A DNA stretch of 64,000 bases, taken from Rhynchopus sp. YZ270_cl-10 (lineage: Eukaryota > Euglenozoa > Diplonemea > Diplonemida > Diplonemidae). The stretch covers positions 558,001 through 622,000 of the forward strand of contig OZ037861.1 in assembly GCA_964035575.1 (NCBI GenBank), written 5' to 3'. The notes beneath the pieces are model-generated. The model made no database searches. It was not told the DNA's origin and saw only the letters and a list, made by a program, of their open reading frames with translations. Both the position numbers and the translations under genes were made by a program. Positions 42,319 to 51,186 of this stretch are shown here, one piece after another. Every line of letters starts with the position of its first letter. Within the stretch, counting starts at the first letter, position 1.

Positions 42319-43395
42319 ATGGACATCACAGGACACTTTGAGTCTGCAAGCTGTGTGATAGAAGTGGACGGGAGCGACACACTTGCACAGGTGAAGGGGA
42401 AACTTCTTGCGGAGCTTGACGTGCCACGTGCTCGGCATGTTGGTGTGCGGATGAGAGGCGGTGGCGACATCGGCAATGACGACTTGCGTATCTGCGACAC
42501 GCAGATGGATGAGGGATGTGCCGTTGAGCTGTTCTTCACTGCCAACATCACTCCTGGAGTGATACAAGGTTTGGGTGACATGTGCTCGCTTACACTCTCC
42601 CCGTGTGACAGGTACCTTGCAGTGGAGTGGGGTGAGAGGCGCACGTACATCTTCGACACCGAAACACATGAGAGTCTGTGTCAGTTCCCGTGCTTCTCTA
42701 CTTGTACCCCAGCATTCTCACCTTGCAGTGAGTGGATCTCATGCATCAACAAGGACACGCAGTGTGCTGAAGTTCACGACGTGAAGACAGGTGCATTGAA
42801 GCACTCCTTTGGAGATGCAGGTGATGACAGGTGGGCCACGGCATGGTCACCCTGTGGAACAAAGCTGTTGTCGTGCTGCAGGAAGGGTTTGCAGGTGTGG
42901 GACATTACAAGTGGCGTTCTTGTGCATGAATGGGGTCACATTGTGAAGTGCGACTGCGTCATGCTTGTGTCAGGCGACAGGGTGGCGACGTTTGTAAAGC
43001 GCAGCATCACTGTGTGGGACTACACAACAGGGGTGGAGGTGCTTGTTCTCACATGCCCTTCTTGGATAGGTTATGCGTCACTGACACCGAACCAGCGTTT
43101 CATTGCAGTGTGTTGCAACAAATGTGTGCGGGTGTGGAACATCGAAACAGGTGAATGTGTATTTGAAGACGACTCAGAAAACGACTGGGATGATGTTGCT
43201 GTGTCGAACGACATTGTTGCAGCCCACTCTTCCGCTGCATTGTGTCTGTGGTCCATCTCAACAGGGGAACAGCTCTTGCACCGTGAATTGGAGTACGAGA
43301 ATTTTTATGGTGTTGCAATGAGCAGCTGTGGTGGTGTGGTGATGCACGGAGGGGATGAAAGTGTTGAGATTGTTGACATCTCACACCTGTCTTGA
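42319..43395 (+). CDS. Ubiquitin-like + WD40 propeller protein, copy 2 of 7
   Basis: 358 residues, the closest relative of copies 1 and 4. The ubiquitin-like half differs from copy 1 at only a few sites (KLLAELDVP). Propeller changes are concentrated in short loops: DVKTGALKHSFGDAGDDRWA, DITSGVLVHEWGHIVKCDCV and DSENDWDDVAVS. A three-residue gap stands where copy 1 has EGE. The upstream spacer (42093-42318) repeats the leader module with GGACCTCTAACTGGGCGAGG and CCTGTCCTCACAG before ATG. Same inferred role as copy 1. Confidence 0.9.
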   Translation: MDITGHFESASCVIEVDGSDTLAQVKGKLLAELDVPRARHVGVRMRGGGDIGNDDLRICDTQMDEGCAVELFFTANITPGVIQGLGDMCSLTLSPCDRYLAVEWGERRTYIFDTETHESLCQFPCFSTCTPAFSPCSEWISCINKDTQCAEVHDVKTGALKHSFGDAGDDRWATAWSPCGTKLLSCCRKGLQVWDITSGVLVHEWGHIVKCDCVMLVSGDRVATFVKRSITVWDYTTGVEVLVLTCPSWIGYASLTPNQRFIAVCCNKCVRVWNIETGECVFEDDSENDWDDVAVSNDIVAAHSSAALCLWSISTGEQLLHRELEYENFYGVAMSSCGGVVMHGGDESVEIVDISHLS

Positions 43396-43710
43396 GCCCA
43401 CCTCCACAAACGGAGATGTTCCCTCCCACCCCTTTCCTGCAGCTTGCCTGGGTAACTCCACGCGGAAGAAAGATGCAGATGTCCCTAGTTGTGGGAGTGC
43501 TGTTGCGCTGTGGCTTTTGCAATCAAAGCACAACTACCCGTCTTGGTGTGTGAAGGTGTGGAGGACCTCTAACTGGGCGAGGAGTTTTATCTCTCTTGTT
43601 TTTTTGCAAAATGACAACACATCTCGTTTCCTTCACAAATACCACCCCACCCCTCTTCCACCTGCCCTCCCCACACACCTGTCCCCACAGAACAAAGTTA
43701 CTCCCAGAAC

Positions 43711-44790
43711 ATGGACATCACAGGACACTTTGAGTCTGCAAGCTGTGTGATAGAAGTGGACGGGAGCGACACACTTGCACAGGTGAAGGGGAAGCTTCTT
43801 GCGGAACTTGGGGTGCCACGTGCTCGGCATGTTGGTGTGCGGATGAGAGGCGGTGGCGACATCGGCAACGACGACTTGCGCATCTGCGACACGGAGATGG
43901 ATGAGGGATGTGCTGTTGAGCTGTTCTTCACTGCCAACATCACTCCTGGGGTGATACGAGGTTTAGGTCGTACGTACTCGCTTGCACTCTCCCCGTGTGA
44001 CAGGTACCTTGCAGTGTCTGCGCACCGCTCATCCATCTTCGACACCGAAACACATGACCTGTTCTGCAGCTTCCCTGGCGCCTACAAGGATACCCTACAA
44101 TTCTCACCTTGCAGTGAGTGGATCTCACGCATCAACAAGGGCACAGAGTGTGCTGAAGTTCGTGACGTGAAGACAGGTGCATTGAAGCACTCCTTTAGAG
44201 ATGATGGTCGTAATAGGTTGGCCACGGCATGGTCACCCTGTGGAACAAAGCTGTTGTCGTGCTGCAGCAAAGGGTTGCAGGTGTGGGATATTGCAACAGG
44301 CGTTCTTGTGCATGAATGGGACCACATTATGAAGTGTAACGACGCCAGCCGCCTTGTCATGTTTGTGAGAGGCGACAGGGTGGCGACGTTTAGGGCTAGC
44401 AGAATCGCTGTGTGGGACTACACAACAGGGGTGGAGGTGCTTGTTATTTCGTGTCCTTCTTTTATACATTCTGCGGCACTGACACCAAACCAGCGTTTCA
44501 TTGCAGCCTGTGGCCACAAGTGGGTACGTGTCTTCAACATCGAAACAGGCGAATGTGTATTTGAAGACGACTCGGAAGAAGACTGCATTGATGTTGCTGT
44601 GTCGAACGACATTGTTGCTGCCCACTCTACTGATGCTTTGTGTCTGTGGTCCATCTCAACAGGAGAAGAGCTCTTGTTCCGTGAATTTCAGTGCAATAAT
44701 ATTTACAGTGTTGCAATGAGCAGCTGTGGTGTGGTGATGCGCGGAGGGGATGAAAGTGTTGAGATTATTGACATCTCACACCTGTCTTGA
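43711..44790 (+). CDS. Ubiquitin-like + WD40 propeller protein, copy 3 of 7 (most diverged of the left group)
   Basis: 359 residues. The ubiquitin-like half is intact and nearly identical to its neighbours (CDTEMDEG is the main change). The propeller is the most altered of the left four: SLALSPCDRYLAVSAHRSSI, FCSFPGAYKDTLQFSPC, SFRDDGRNRLATAWS, and MKCNDASRLVMFVRGDRVAT with an added residue block. Blade signatures are kept, so the fold should stand. Differences fall in loops between strands, the surface that binds partners in WD40 proteins (family knowledge). The spacer before it (43396-43710) has the same leader module. Confidence 0.9.
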   Translation: MDITGHFESASCVIEVDGSDTLAQVKGKLLAELGVPRARHVGVRMRGGGDIGNDDLRICDTEMDEGCAVELFFTANITPGVIRGLGRTYSLALSPCDRYLAVSAHRSSIFDTETHDLFCSFPGAYKDTLQFSPCSEWISRINKGTECAEVRDVKTGALKHSFRDDGRNRLATAWSPCGTKLLSCCSKGLQVWDIATGVLVHEWDHIMKCNDASRLVMFVRGDRVATFRASRIAVWDYTTGVEVLVISCPSFIHSAALTPNQRFIAACGHKWVRVFNIETGECVFEDDSEEDCIDVAVSNDIVAAHSTDALCLWSISTGEELLFREFQCNNIYSVAMSSCGVVMRGGDESVEIIDISHLS

Positions 44791-44825
44791 ACCCACTTCC
44801 CATCCCACCATCGAGCAAAGGGTTA

Positions 44826-44935
44826 GAGCCTACGTCCAACAACGCTGTCGGGCAGATGAAGAGAAGTCTGAGGAGGACGGCCCCGTTCTTGAACGTTTCA
44901 GCTGCAGGCGTGACAGTAGTTCTGGCAGCCTAAGA
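44826..44935 (+). pseudogene. Scrap of the duplicated gene fragment seen at 15.5 and 17.6 kb
   Basis: Between WD40 copies 3 and 4, the text ACGTCCAACAACGCTGTCGG, then GAGGACGGCCCCGTTCTTGA, then ACGTTTCAGCTGCAGGCGT parallels 15640-15730 and 17680-17770. A piece of that gene was therefore copied ~27 kb away into the WD40 array. It is too short to encode a product. Confidence 0.6.
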
Positions 44936-45119
44936 GCACAACTACCCGTCGTGGTGTGTGAAGGTGTGGAGGACCTCTAACTGGGCGAGGAGTTTTATCT
45001 CTCTTGTTTTTTTGCAAAATGACAACACATCTCGTTTTCCTTCACAAACACCACCCCACCCCTCTTCCACCTGCCCTCCCCACACACCTGTCCCCACAGA
45101 ACAAAGTTACTCCCAGAAC

Positions 45120-46196
45120 ATGGACATCACAGGACACTTTGAGTCTGCAAGCTGTGTGATAGAAGTGGACGGGAGCGACACACTTGCAAAGGTGAAGGGG
45201 AAGCTTGTTGCGGAGCTTGGCGTGCCACGTGCTCGGCATGTTGGTGTGCGGATGAGAGGCGGTGGCGACATCGGCAACGACGACTTGCGTATCTGCGACA
45301 CGCAGATGGATGAGGGATGTGCCGTTGAGCTGTTCTTCACTGCCAACATCACTCCTGGGGTGATACAAGGTTTGGGTGACATGTACTCACTTACACTCTC
45401 CCCGTGTGACAGGTACCTTGCAGTGGTGTGGGGTGGGAAGCGTGTGTCCATCTTCGACACCGAAACACATGAGAGTCTGTGTCAGTTCCCGTGCTTCTCT
45501 ACTTGTACCCCAGTCTTCTCGCCGTGCAGTGAGTGGATCTCATGCATCAACAAGGACACGCAGTGTGCTGAAGTTCATGACGTGAAGACAGGTGCATTGA
45601 AACACTCCTTTGGAGATGCAGGTGATGAGAGGTGGGCCACGGCATGGTCACCTTGTGGAACAAAGCTGTTGTCGTGCTGCAGGAAGGGTTTGCAGGTGTG
45701 GGACATTGCAACAGGCGTTCTTGCGCATGAATGGGACCACATTGTGAAGTGCAACTACGTCATGCTTGTGTCAGGCGACAGGGTGGCGACGTTTGTCAAA
45801 CGCAGCATCACTGTGTGGGACTACACAACAGGGGTGGAGGTGCTTGTTCTCACATGCCCTTCTTGGATAGGTTACGTGGCACTGACACCAAACCAGCGTT
45901 TCATTGCAGCGTGTTGCAACAAATGTGTGCGTGTGTGGAACATCGAAACTGGTGAATGTGTATTTGAAGACGACTCAGAAAACGACTGGAGCGATATTGC
46001 TGTGTCGAACGACATTGTTGCTGCCCACTCTCCTGATGCTTTGTGTCTGTGGTCCATCTCAACAGGGGAACAGCTCTTGAACCGTGAATTTGAGCACACG
46101 GATTTCCCCGGTCTTGCAATCAGCAGCTGTGGTGGTGTGGTGATGCACGGAGGGGATGAGAGTGTTGAGATTGTTGACATCTCACACCTGTCTTGA
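45120..46196 (+). CDS. Ubiquitin-like + WD40 propeller protein, copy 4 of 7
   Basis: 358 residues. Ubiquitin-like part with AKVKGKLVAELGVP, as in copies 5-7. The propeller is close to copies 1-2 but with its own loops: VVWGGKRVSIFDTETHES, DAGDERWATAWS, DSENDWSDIAVS, and a new last blade REFEHTDFPGLAISSCGG. Leader module with CCTGTCCCCACAG at 45099-45100. The mix of features shared with both sub-groups hints at past exchange between copies. Confidence 0.9.
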   Translation: MDITGHFESASCVIEVDGSDTLAKVKGKLVAELGVPRARHVGVRMRGGGDIGNDDLRICDTQMDEGCAVELFFTANITPGVIQGLGDMYSLTLSPCDRYLAVVWGGKRVSIFDTETHESLCQFPCFSTCTPVFSPCSEWISCINKDTQCAEVHDVKTGALKHSFGDAGDERWATAWSPCGTKLLSCCRKGLQVWDIATGVLAHEWDHIVKCNYVMLVSGDRVATFVKRSITVWDYTTGVEVLVLTCPSWIGYVALTPNQRFIAACCNKCVRVWNIETGECVFEDDSENDWSDIAVSNDIVAAHSPDALCLWSISTGEQLLNREFEHTDFPGLAISSCGGVVMHGGDESVEIVDISHLS

Positions 46197-47137
46197 GCCC
46201 ACTTCCACAACGGAGATGTTCCATCTGATTTCCCACCCCTTTCCTGCACCTTGCCTGGGTATCCACGCGGAAGAAAGATGCAGATGTCCCTAGTTGTGGG
46301 AGACCTGTTGCACCGTGGCTTTTGCACACAAAGCACAACTACCCGTCGTGGTGTGTGAAGGTGTGGAGGCCTCTAACTGGAGAGGGGGGTTTTTAAACTT
46401 TGTGTTAACCAGTGTGCATCTATGATAAATGCAACGGCAATGGTGTGTGACGTAGTTAGCAACATTCCACCAATGGGTCGCAACGGTGCGTTATATAGAA
46501 TATATCCGTGCCTTGACGGATAACTTGTAGTAGTGTAGTTACCTGTATACAAAACAATTAGCCCTCCTGTGGGTGATGTCAAGTACATCCATATATAGTA
46601 AGAGTGTCTCACATCAAGGCAGGGCCTTCCCGTATCAGGCCAATGCAGGAGTTGGCTCACTCATCCCATACCTGTTTTTTTTTTGTTAGGGGCATGCAGT
46701 GTACAGAGAAAGTTTCTGTCGCGATGAAGGAGTTGTAGCACCCCACCAGTTTCCCCCGTACCCCCCAGCACCCCACCCCCTATAGACAGACACACCCATC
46801 CCATGTCTGTGCTCTGCACCAGTCCCAGTCCACATACCTCACAAGGAAAACATTCTTACGGAAAGACATATTTGATATTTGGGGCAAATAGACAGATAAG
46901 CGGCGAATTTTTTAAAAAAGGAGGGGGGGTCTATGAATGGAGAATGTCTAGGATGCAACTACTGTCAACATGACAAGCTAACAAACTAAACAAGGGGGGA
47001 GGGGGGGAAGAGGGCACTGTGGAAACTGGTGTAGATGCTTCAACGCAACAAACGAACAACAACAAAGAGACACAAGTAGATTTTTGTGTTTCTTCTTGCC
47101 CCACCCAAAAACACCTGAAACAGAGACACACAAAACC
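46197..47137. other. Broken leader module and spacer
   Basis: At about 46336-46385 the WD40 leader module starts (CGTGGTGTGTGAAGGTGTGG, then CCTCTAACTGG) but stops without its acceptor or a WD40 gene. The rest resumes only at about 48170, before copy 5. The ~1.8 kb between carries the LRR gene, so that segment looks inserted into the array. No other gene is seen. Confidence 0.5.
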
Positions 47138-48055
47138 ATGGAAATATGTGTGGAGAGCTTTGACGGAGAGAAGTACACAGTCGAGGTGGGTGTGGATGAT
47201 ACAACTGCGGACATACGGCGGAAGGTGGTGTCTGCAGCAGCGTTGTGCGAAGACGGCTTTGACATGAGCTTCGGAGAGAAGTTGATGGCCGAAGGAGACG
47301 ACACGACGCAGCTGAGTGCTGGGGACACAGTTGTGCTGACGAAGACGAAGTCGCAGAAGGACGACGCCATTGCAGCTCTTCGTGACTTGGGTGAGACCAG
47401 GCTGACGCCAGAGCGGTTCAAAGGTCTGGCAGATCTCGAGCTGATTCATTTGTTTCTGCAGGCGGAAGTTGTTACCGAGATCCCCTTTAGATTCTTGTCA
47501 GATGGCACGTTCGAAGAACTGGATCTCAGTGGTGTGCCAGGTGTGACTAAAATAAATTACAACTTTCTCCACCACTGCACCTCACTGCACACTGCTGATT
47601 TATCTGGGTGGAGCAATGTGACACATATTGATGACATCTTCCTCTGCGAGTGCACCGCATTGAGAACCCTTGACTTGTCTGGGTGGAGCAATGTGACACA
47701 CCCTGGGCATTACTTCCTCTGCGTGTGCAGCGCATTGACCACCTTGGACTTATCTGGGTGGAACAATGTGGTGCAAATCGGGAGCTATTTCCTCTCCGGC
47801 TGCAGCGCCTTGCGAAACCTTGACTTGTCCGGGTGGAACAATGTGACACAGGTTGGGAAGTACTTCCTCTCCAAGTGCACCGCATTGCAAGGCCTTGACT
47901 TATCTGGGTGGACGAGTGTGCGGCACATTGAGAAAGGCTTCCTAAAAGAATGCAAAATACCTACAAGCAGCATCAACGTCACCGGATCGAGCAGTGTTGT
48001 GTCAGAATGTGTAGTGAATAGGCGTAACCTCCTGGGAAAATGTGTGTGCATGTGA
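47138..48055 (+). CDS. Ubiquitin-like + BspA-type leucine-rich repeat protein
   Basis: A 305-residue single-exon gene. Residues 1-75 are ubiquitin-like (MEICVESFDGEKYTVEVGVD, DDTTQLSAGDTVVLTKTK). A helical linker (residues 76-120) follows. From about 135 there are six BspA/TpLRR-like repeats of ~25 residues, each built as ALxxLDLSGWxNVTxIGxYF LxxC. LRR sheets of this type bind proteins. Cysteines recur at the same place in every repeat (HHC, CEC, CVC, SGC, SKC, KEC), probably part of the repeat fold. The last ~30 residues leave the repeat pattern (SINVTGSSSVVSECVVNRRN). The ATG lies 14 bases after an ACAG. It has the same head domain as the WD40 neighbours but a different scaffold. Confidence 0.88.
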   Translation: MEICVESFDGEKYTVEVGVDDTTADIRRKVVSAAALCEDGFDMSFGEKLMAEGDDTTQLSAGDTVVLTKTKSQKDDAIAALRDLGETRLTPERFKGLADLELIHLFLQAEVVTEIPFRFLSDGTFEELDLSGVPGVTKINYNFLHHCTSLHTADLSGWSNVTHIDDIFLCECTALRTLDLSGWSNVTHPGHYFLCVCSALTTLDLSGWNNVVQIGSYFLSGCSALRNLDLSGWNNVTQVGKYFLSKCTALQGLDLSGWTSVRHIEKGFLKECKIPTSSINVTGSSSVVSECVVNRRNLLGKCVCM

Positions 48056-48269
48056 GGCATGTGCATCGAGGTTTTAGTGGGTACGTCGTTGCTAACAAAC
48101 AATATGAGTGTGAGAAAAAGCCCCTGGATATAGCGTAAACAAATGTGACAAAAGAGCGGCAATTCTTTGTTTTTGCAAAATGACAACACATCTCGTTTCC
48201 CACCCCACCCCTCTTCCACCTGCCCTCCCCACACACCTGTCCTCACAGAACAGAGTAACTCCCCTGAAC

Positions 48270-49364
48270 ATGGACATCACAGGACACTTTGAGTCTGCAA
48301 GCTGTGTGATAGAAGTGGACGGGAGTGACACACTTGCAAAGGTGAAGGGGAAGCTTGTTGCGGAGCTTGGGGTGCCACGTGCTCGGCATGTTGGTGTGCG
48401 GATGAGAGGCGGTGGCGACATCGGCAACGACGACTTGCGCATCTGCGACACGCAGATGGATGAGGGATGTGCTGTTGAGCTGTTCTTCACTGGTGCCAAC
48501 ATTACTCCTGGGGTGATACAAGGTTCAGAGGCGACAAACTTCCTTACACTCTCCCCGTGTGACAGGTACCTTGCAATGACGCATAACGAGAATAGTGTGT
48601 CCATCTTCGACACCGAAACACATGAGAGTCTGTGTCAGTTCCCGTGCTTCTCTACTTGTACCCCAGCATTCTCACCTTGCAGTGAGTGGATCTCATGCAT
48701 CAACAAGGACACGCAGTGTGCTGACGTTCGTGACGTGAAGACAGGTGCATTGAAACACTCCTTTGGAGATGCAGGTGATGCGACGTTGGCGACGGCATGG
48801 TCACCCTGTGGAACAAAGCTGTTGACGACGATGTCACGCTGCAGGAAGGGTTTGCAGGTGTGGGACATTGCAACAGGCGTTCTTGTGCATGAATGGGACC
48901 ACATTGTGGAGTGCATCTACTTCATGGTAGTGTCAGGCGACAAGGTGGCGATGTTTGTGAAAAACAACATCACTGTGTGGGACTACACAACAGGGGTGGA
49001 GGTGCTTGTTCTTTCATGTCCTTCTTGGATAGGTTACGTGGCACTGACACCGCACCAGCGTTTCATTGCAGCGTGTTGTGATACATGTGTGCGTGTCTGG
49101 AACATCGAAACAGGTGAATGTGTATTTGAAAACGACACAGAAAACGAGTGGAATGATGTTGCTGTGTCGAACGACATTGTTGCTGCCCACTCTTCCGCTG
49201 CATTGTGTCTGTGGTCCATCTCAACAGGGGAAGAGCTCTTGCACCGTGAATTTGAGTTTGACCACGAGTATTCTTACGGCCTTGCAATGAGCAGCTGTGG
49301 TGGTGTGGTGATGCACACAGGGAGTAACGGTGTTGAGATTGTGGACATCTCACACCTGTCTTGA
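48270..49364 (+). CDS. Ubiquitin-like + WD40 propeller protein, copy 5 of 7
   Basis: 364 residues, first of the right sub-group (copies 5-7). These share a two-residue insert after FFTG and the first-blade text EATNFLTLSPCDRYLAMTHN, an extra TTMS in blade three (CGTKLLTTMSRCRKGLQVWD), and a last blade HEYSYGLAMSSCGGVVMHTG. The ubiquitin-like half is almost the same as in copy 4. Leader acceptor CCTGTCCTCACAG, ATG 21 bases later. The upstream module here begins at AACAAATGTGACAAAAGAGC and differs from the left group. Confidence 0.9.
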   Translation: MDITGHFESASCVIEVDGSDTLAKVKGKLVAELGVPRARHVGVRMRGGGDIGNDDLRICDTQMDEGCAVELFFTGANITPGVIQGSEATNFLTLSPCDRYLAMTHNENSVSIFDTETHESLCQFPCFSTCTPAFSPCSEWISCINKDTQCADVRDVKTGALKHSFGDAGDATLATAWSPCGTKLLTTMSRCRKGLQVWDIATGVLVHEWDHIVECIYFMVVSGDKVAMFVKNNITVWDYTTGVEVLVLSCPSWIGYVALTPHQRFIAACCDTCVRVWNIETGECVFENDTENEWNDVAVSNDIVAAHSSAALCLWSISTGEELLHREFEFDHEYSYGLAMSSCGGVVMHTGSNGVEIVDISHLS

Positions 49365-49613
49365 ATCTCTCTTGAGTATCCGACCACCCCACACGACACA
49401 CCAGGGTCGTATACTGCGCAAGACAATATGAGGTGAGAAAAAGCCCCTGGAGAGATGGATATAGCGTAAACAAATGTGACAAAAGAGCGGCAATTCTTTG
49501 TTTTTTGCAAAATAACAACACATCTTGTTTTCCTTCACAAACACCACCCCACCCCTCTTCCACCTGCCCTCCCCACACACCTGTCCTCACAGAACAAAGT
49601 TACTCCCCTGAAC

Positions 49614-50705
49614 ATGGACATCACAGGACACTTCGAGTCTGCAAGCTGTGTGATAGAAGTGGACGGGAGCGACACACTTGCAAAGGTGAAGGGGAAGCTT
49701 GTTGCGGAGCTTGGGGTGCCACGTGCTCGGCATGTTGGTGTGCGGATGAGAGGCGGTGGCGACATCGGCAACGACGACTTGCGCATCTGCGACACGCAGA
49801 TGGATGAGGGATGTGCCGTTGAGCTGTTCTTCACTGCCAGCATCACTCCTGGAGTGATACAAGGTTCAGAGGCGACAAACTTCCTTACACTCTCCCCGTG
49901 TGACAGGTACCTTGCAATGACGCATAACGAGAATAGTGTGTCCATCTTCGACACCGAAACACATGAGAGTCTGTGTCAGTTCCCGTGCCTCTCTAATTGT
50001 ACCCCAGCATTCTCACCTTGCAGTGGGTGGATCTCATGCATCAACTACGACACGCCGTGTGCTGACGTTCGTGACGTGAAGACAGGTGCATTGAAGCACT
50101 CCTTTGGAGATGCAGGTGATTCGACGTTGGCCACGGCATGGTCACCTTGTGGAACAAAGCTGTTGACGACGATGTCATGCTGCAGGATGGGTTTGCAGGT
50201 GTGGGACATTGCAACAGGCGTTGTTGTGCATGAATGGGACCACATTGTGGAGTGCAACCACGTCATGGTTGTGTCAGGCGACAAGGTGGCGATGTTTGTG
50301 AATAGCAACATCACTGTGTGGGACTACACAACAGGGGTGGAGGTGCTTGTTCTTACGTGCCCTTCTTCGATAGGTTACGTGGCACTGACACCGAACCAGC
50401 GTTTCATTGCAGCGTGTTGCAACAAATCTGTGCGTGTCTGGAACATCGAAACAGGTGAATGTGTATTTGAAAACGACTCAGAAAACGGCTGGGATGATGT
50501 TGCTGTGTCGAACGACATTGTTGCTGCCCACTCTTCCGCTGCATTGTGTCTGTGGTCCATCTCAACAGGGGAAGAGCTCTTGCACCGTGAATTTGAGTTT
50601 GACCACGAGTATTCTTACGGCCTTGCAATGAGCAGCTGTGGTGGTGTGGTGATGCACACAGGGAGTATCGGTGTTGAGATTGTGGACATCTCACACCTGT
50701 CTTGA
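49614..50705 (+). CDS. Ubiquitin-like + WD40 propeller protein, copy 6 of 7
   Basis: 363 residues, nearly identical to copy 5 except in propeller loops: CLSNCTPAFSPCSGWISCIN, YDTPCADVRDVKTGALKHSF, TMSCCRMGLQVWDIATGVVV, VECNHVMVVSGDKVAMFVNS and NDSENGWDDVAVS. The spacer and leader are the same as for copy 5 (GTATCCGACCACCCCACACG onward), consistent with a recent ~1.34-kb unit duplication. Confidence 0.9.
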   Translation: MDITGHFESASCVIEVDGSDTLAKVKGKLVAELGVPRARHVGVRMRGGGDIGNDDLRICDTQMDEGCAVELFFTASITPGVIQGSEATNFLTLSPCDRYLAMTHNENSVSIFDTETHESLCQFPCLSNCTPAFSPCSGWISCINYDTPCADVRDVKTGALKHSFGDAGDSTLATAWSPCGTKLLTTMSCCRMGLQVWDIATGVVVHEWDHIVECNHVMVVSGDKVAMFVNSNITVWDYTTGVEVLVLTCPSSIGYVALTPNQRFIAACCNKSVRVWNIETGECVFENDSENGWDDVAVSNDIVAAHSSAALCLWSISTGEELLHREFEFDHEYSYGLAMSSCGGVVMHTGSIGVEIVDISHLS

Positions 50706-50836
50706 ATCTCTCTTGAGTATCCGACCACCCCACACGACACACCAGGGTCGTATACTGCGCAAGACAATATGAGGTGAGAAAAAGCCCCTGGAGAGATGGA
50801 AAAAGCGTAAACAAATGTGACAAAAGAGCGGCAATT

Positions 50837-50976
50837 GGTGTGGCTGAAAGGGGGTGCTGCTGTTGTGTTATTTTCTGCTATTCTGGGAATCTGGATTTTT
50901 TGGTGCGGCTGAAGGGAGGTACTATTTTGTGCTACTTTCTGCTACGTTCTGCTATTTTGGGGTCGTCAGCCACACC
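50837..50976. mobile_element. Short TIR element, GTGTGGCTGA family, copy 3 (compound), between WD40 copies 6 and 7
   Basis: Left end GGTGTGGCTGA, right end TCAGCCACACC. A second left-type end (GGTGCGGCTGA) lies at 50910, so it is a compound of one truncated and one complete element. It is flanked by a ~97-bp direct repeat of host spacer (50740-50836 and about 50972-51068: GGGTCGTATACTGCGCAAGA through AAAAGAGCGGCAATT). Confidence 0.75.
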
Positions 50977-51186
50977 AGGGTCGTATACTGCGCAAGACAA
51001 TATGAGGTGAGAAAAGCCCCTGGAGAGATGGATATAGCGTAAACAAATGTGACAAAAGAGCGGCAATTCTTTGTTTTTTGCAAAATAACAACACATCTTG
51101 TTTTCCTTCACAAACACCACCCCACCCCTCTTCCACCTGCCCTCCCCACACACCTGTCCTCACAGAACAAAGTTACTCCCCTGAAC

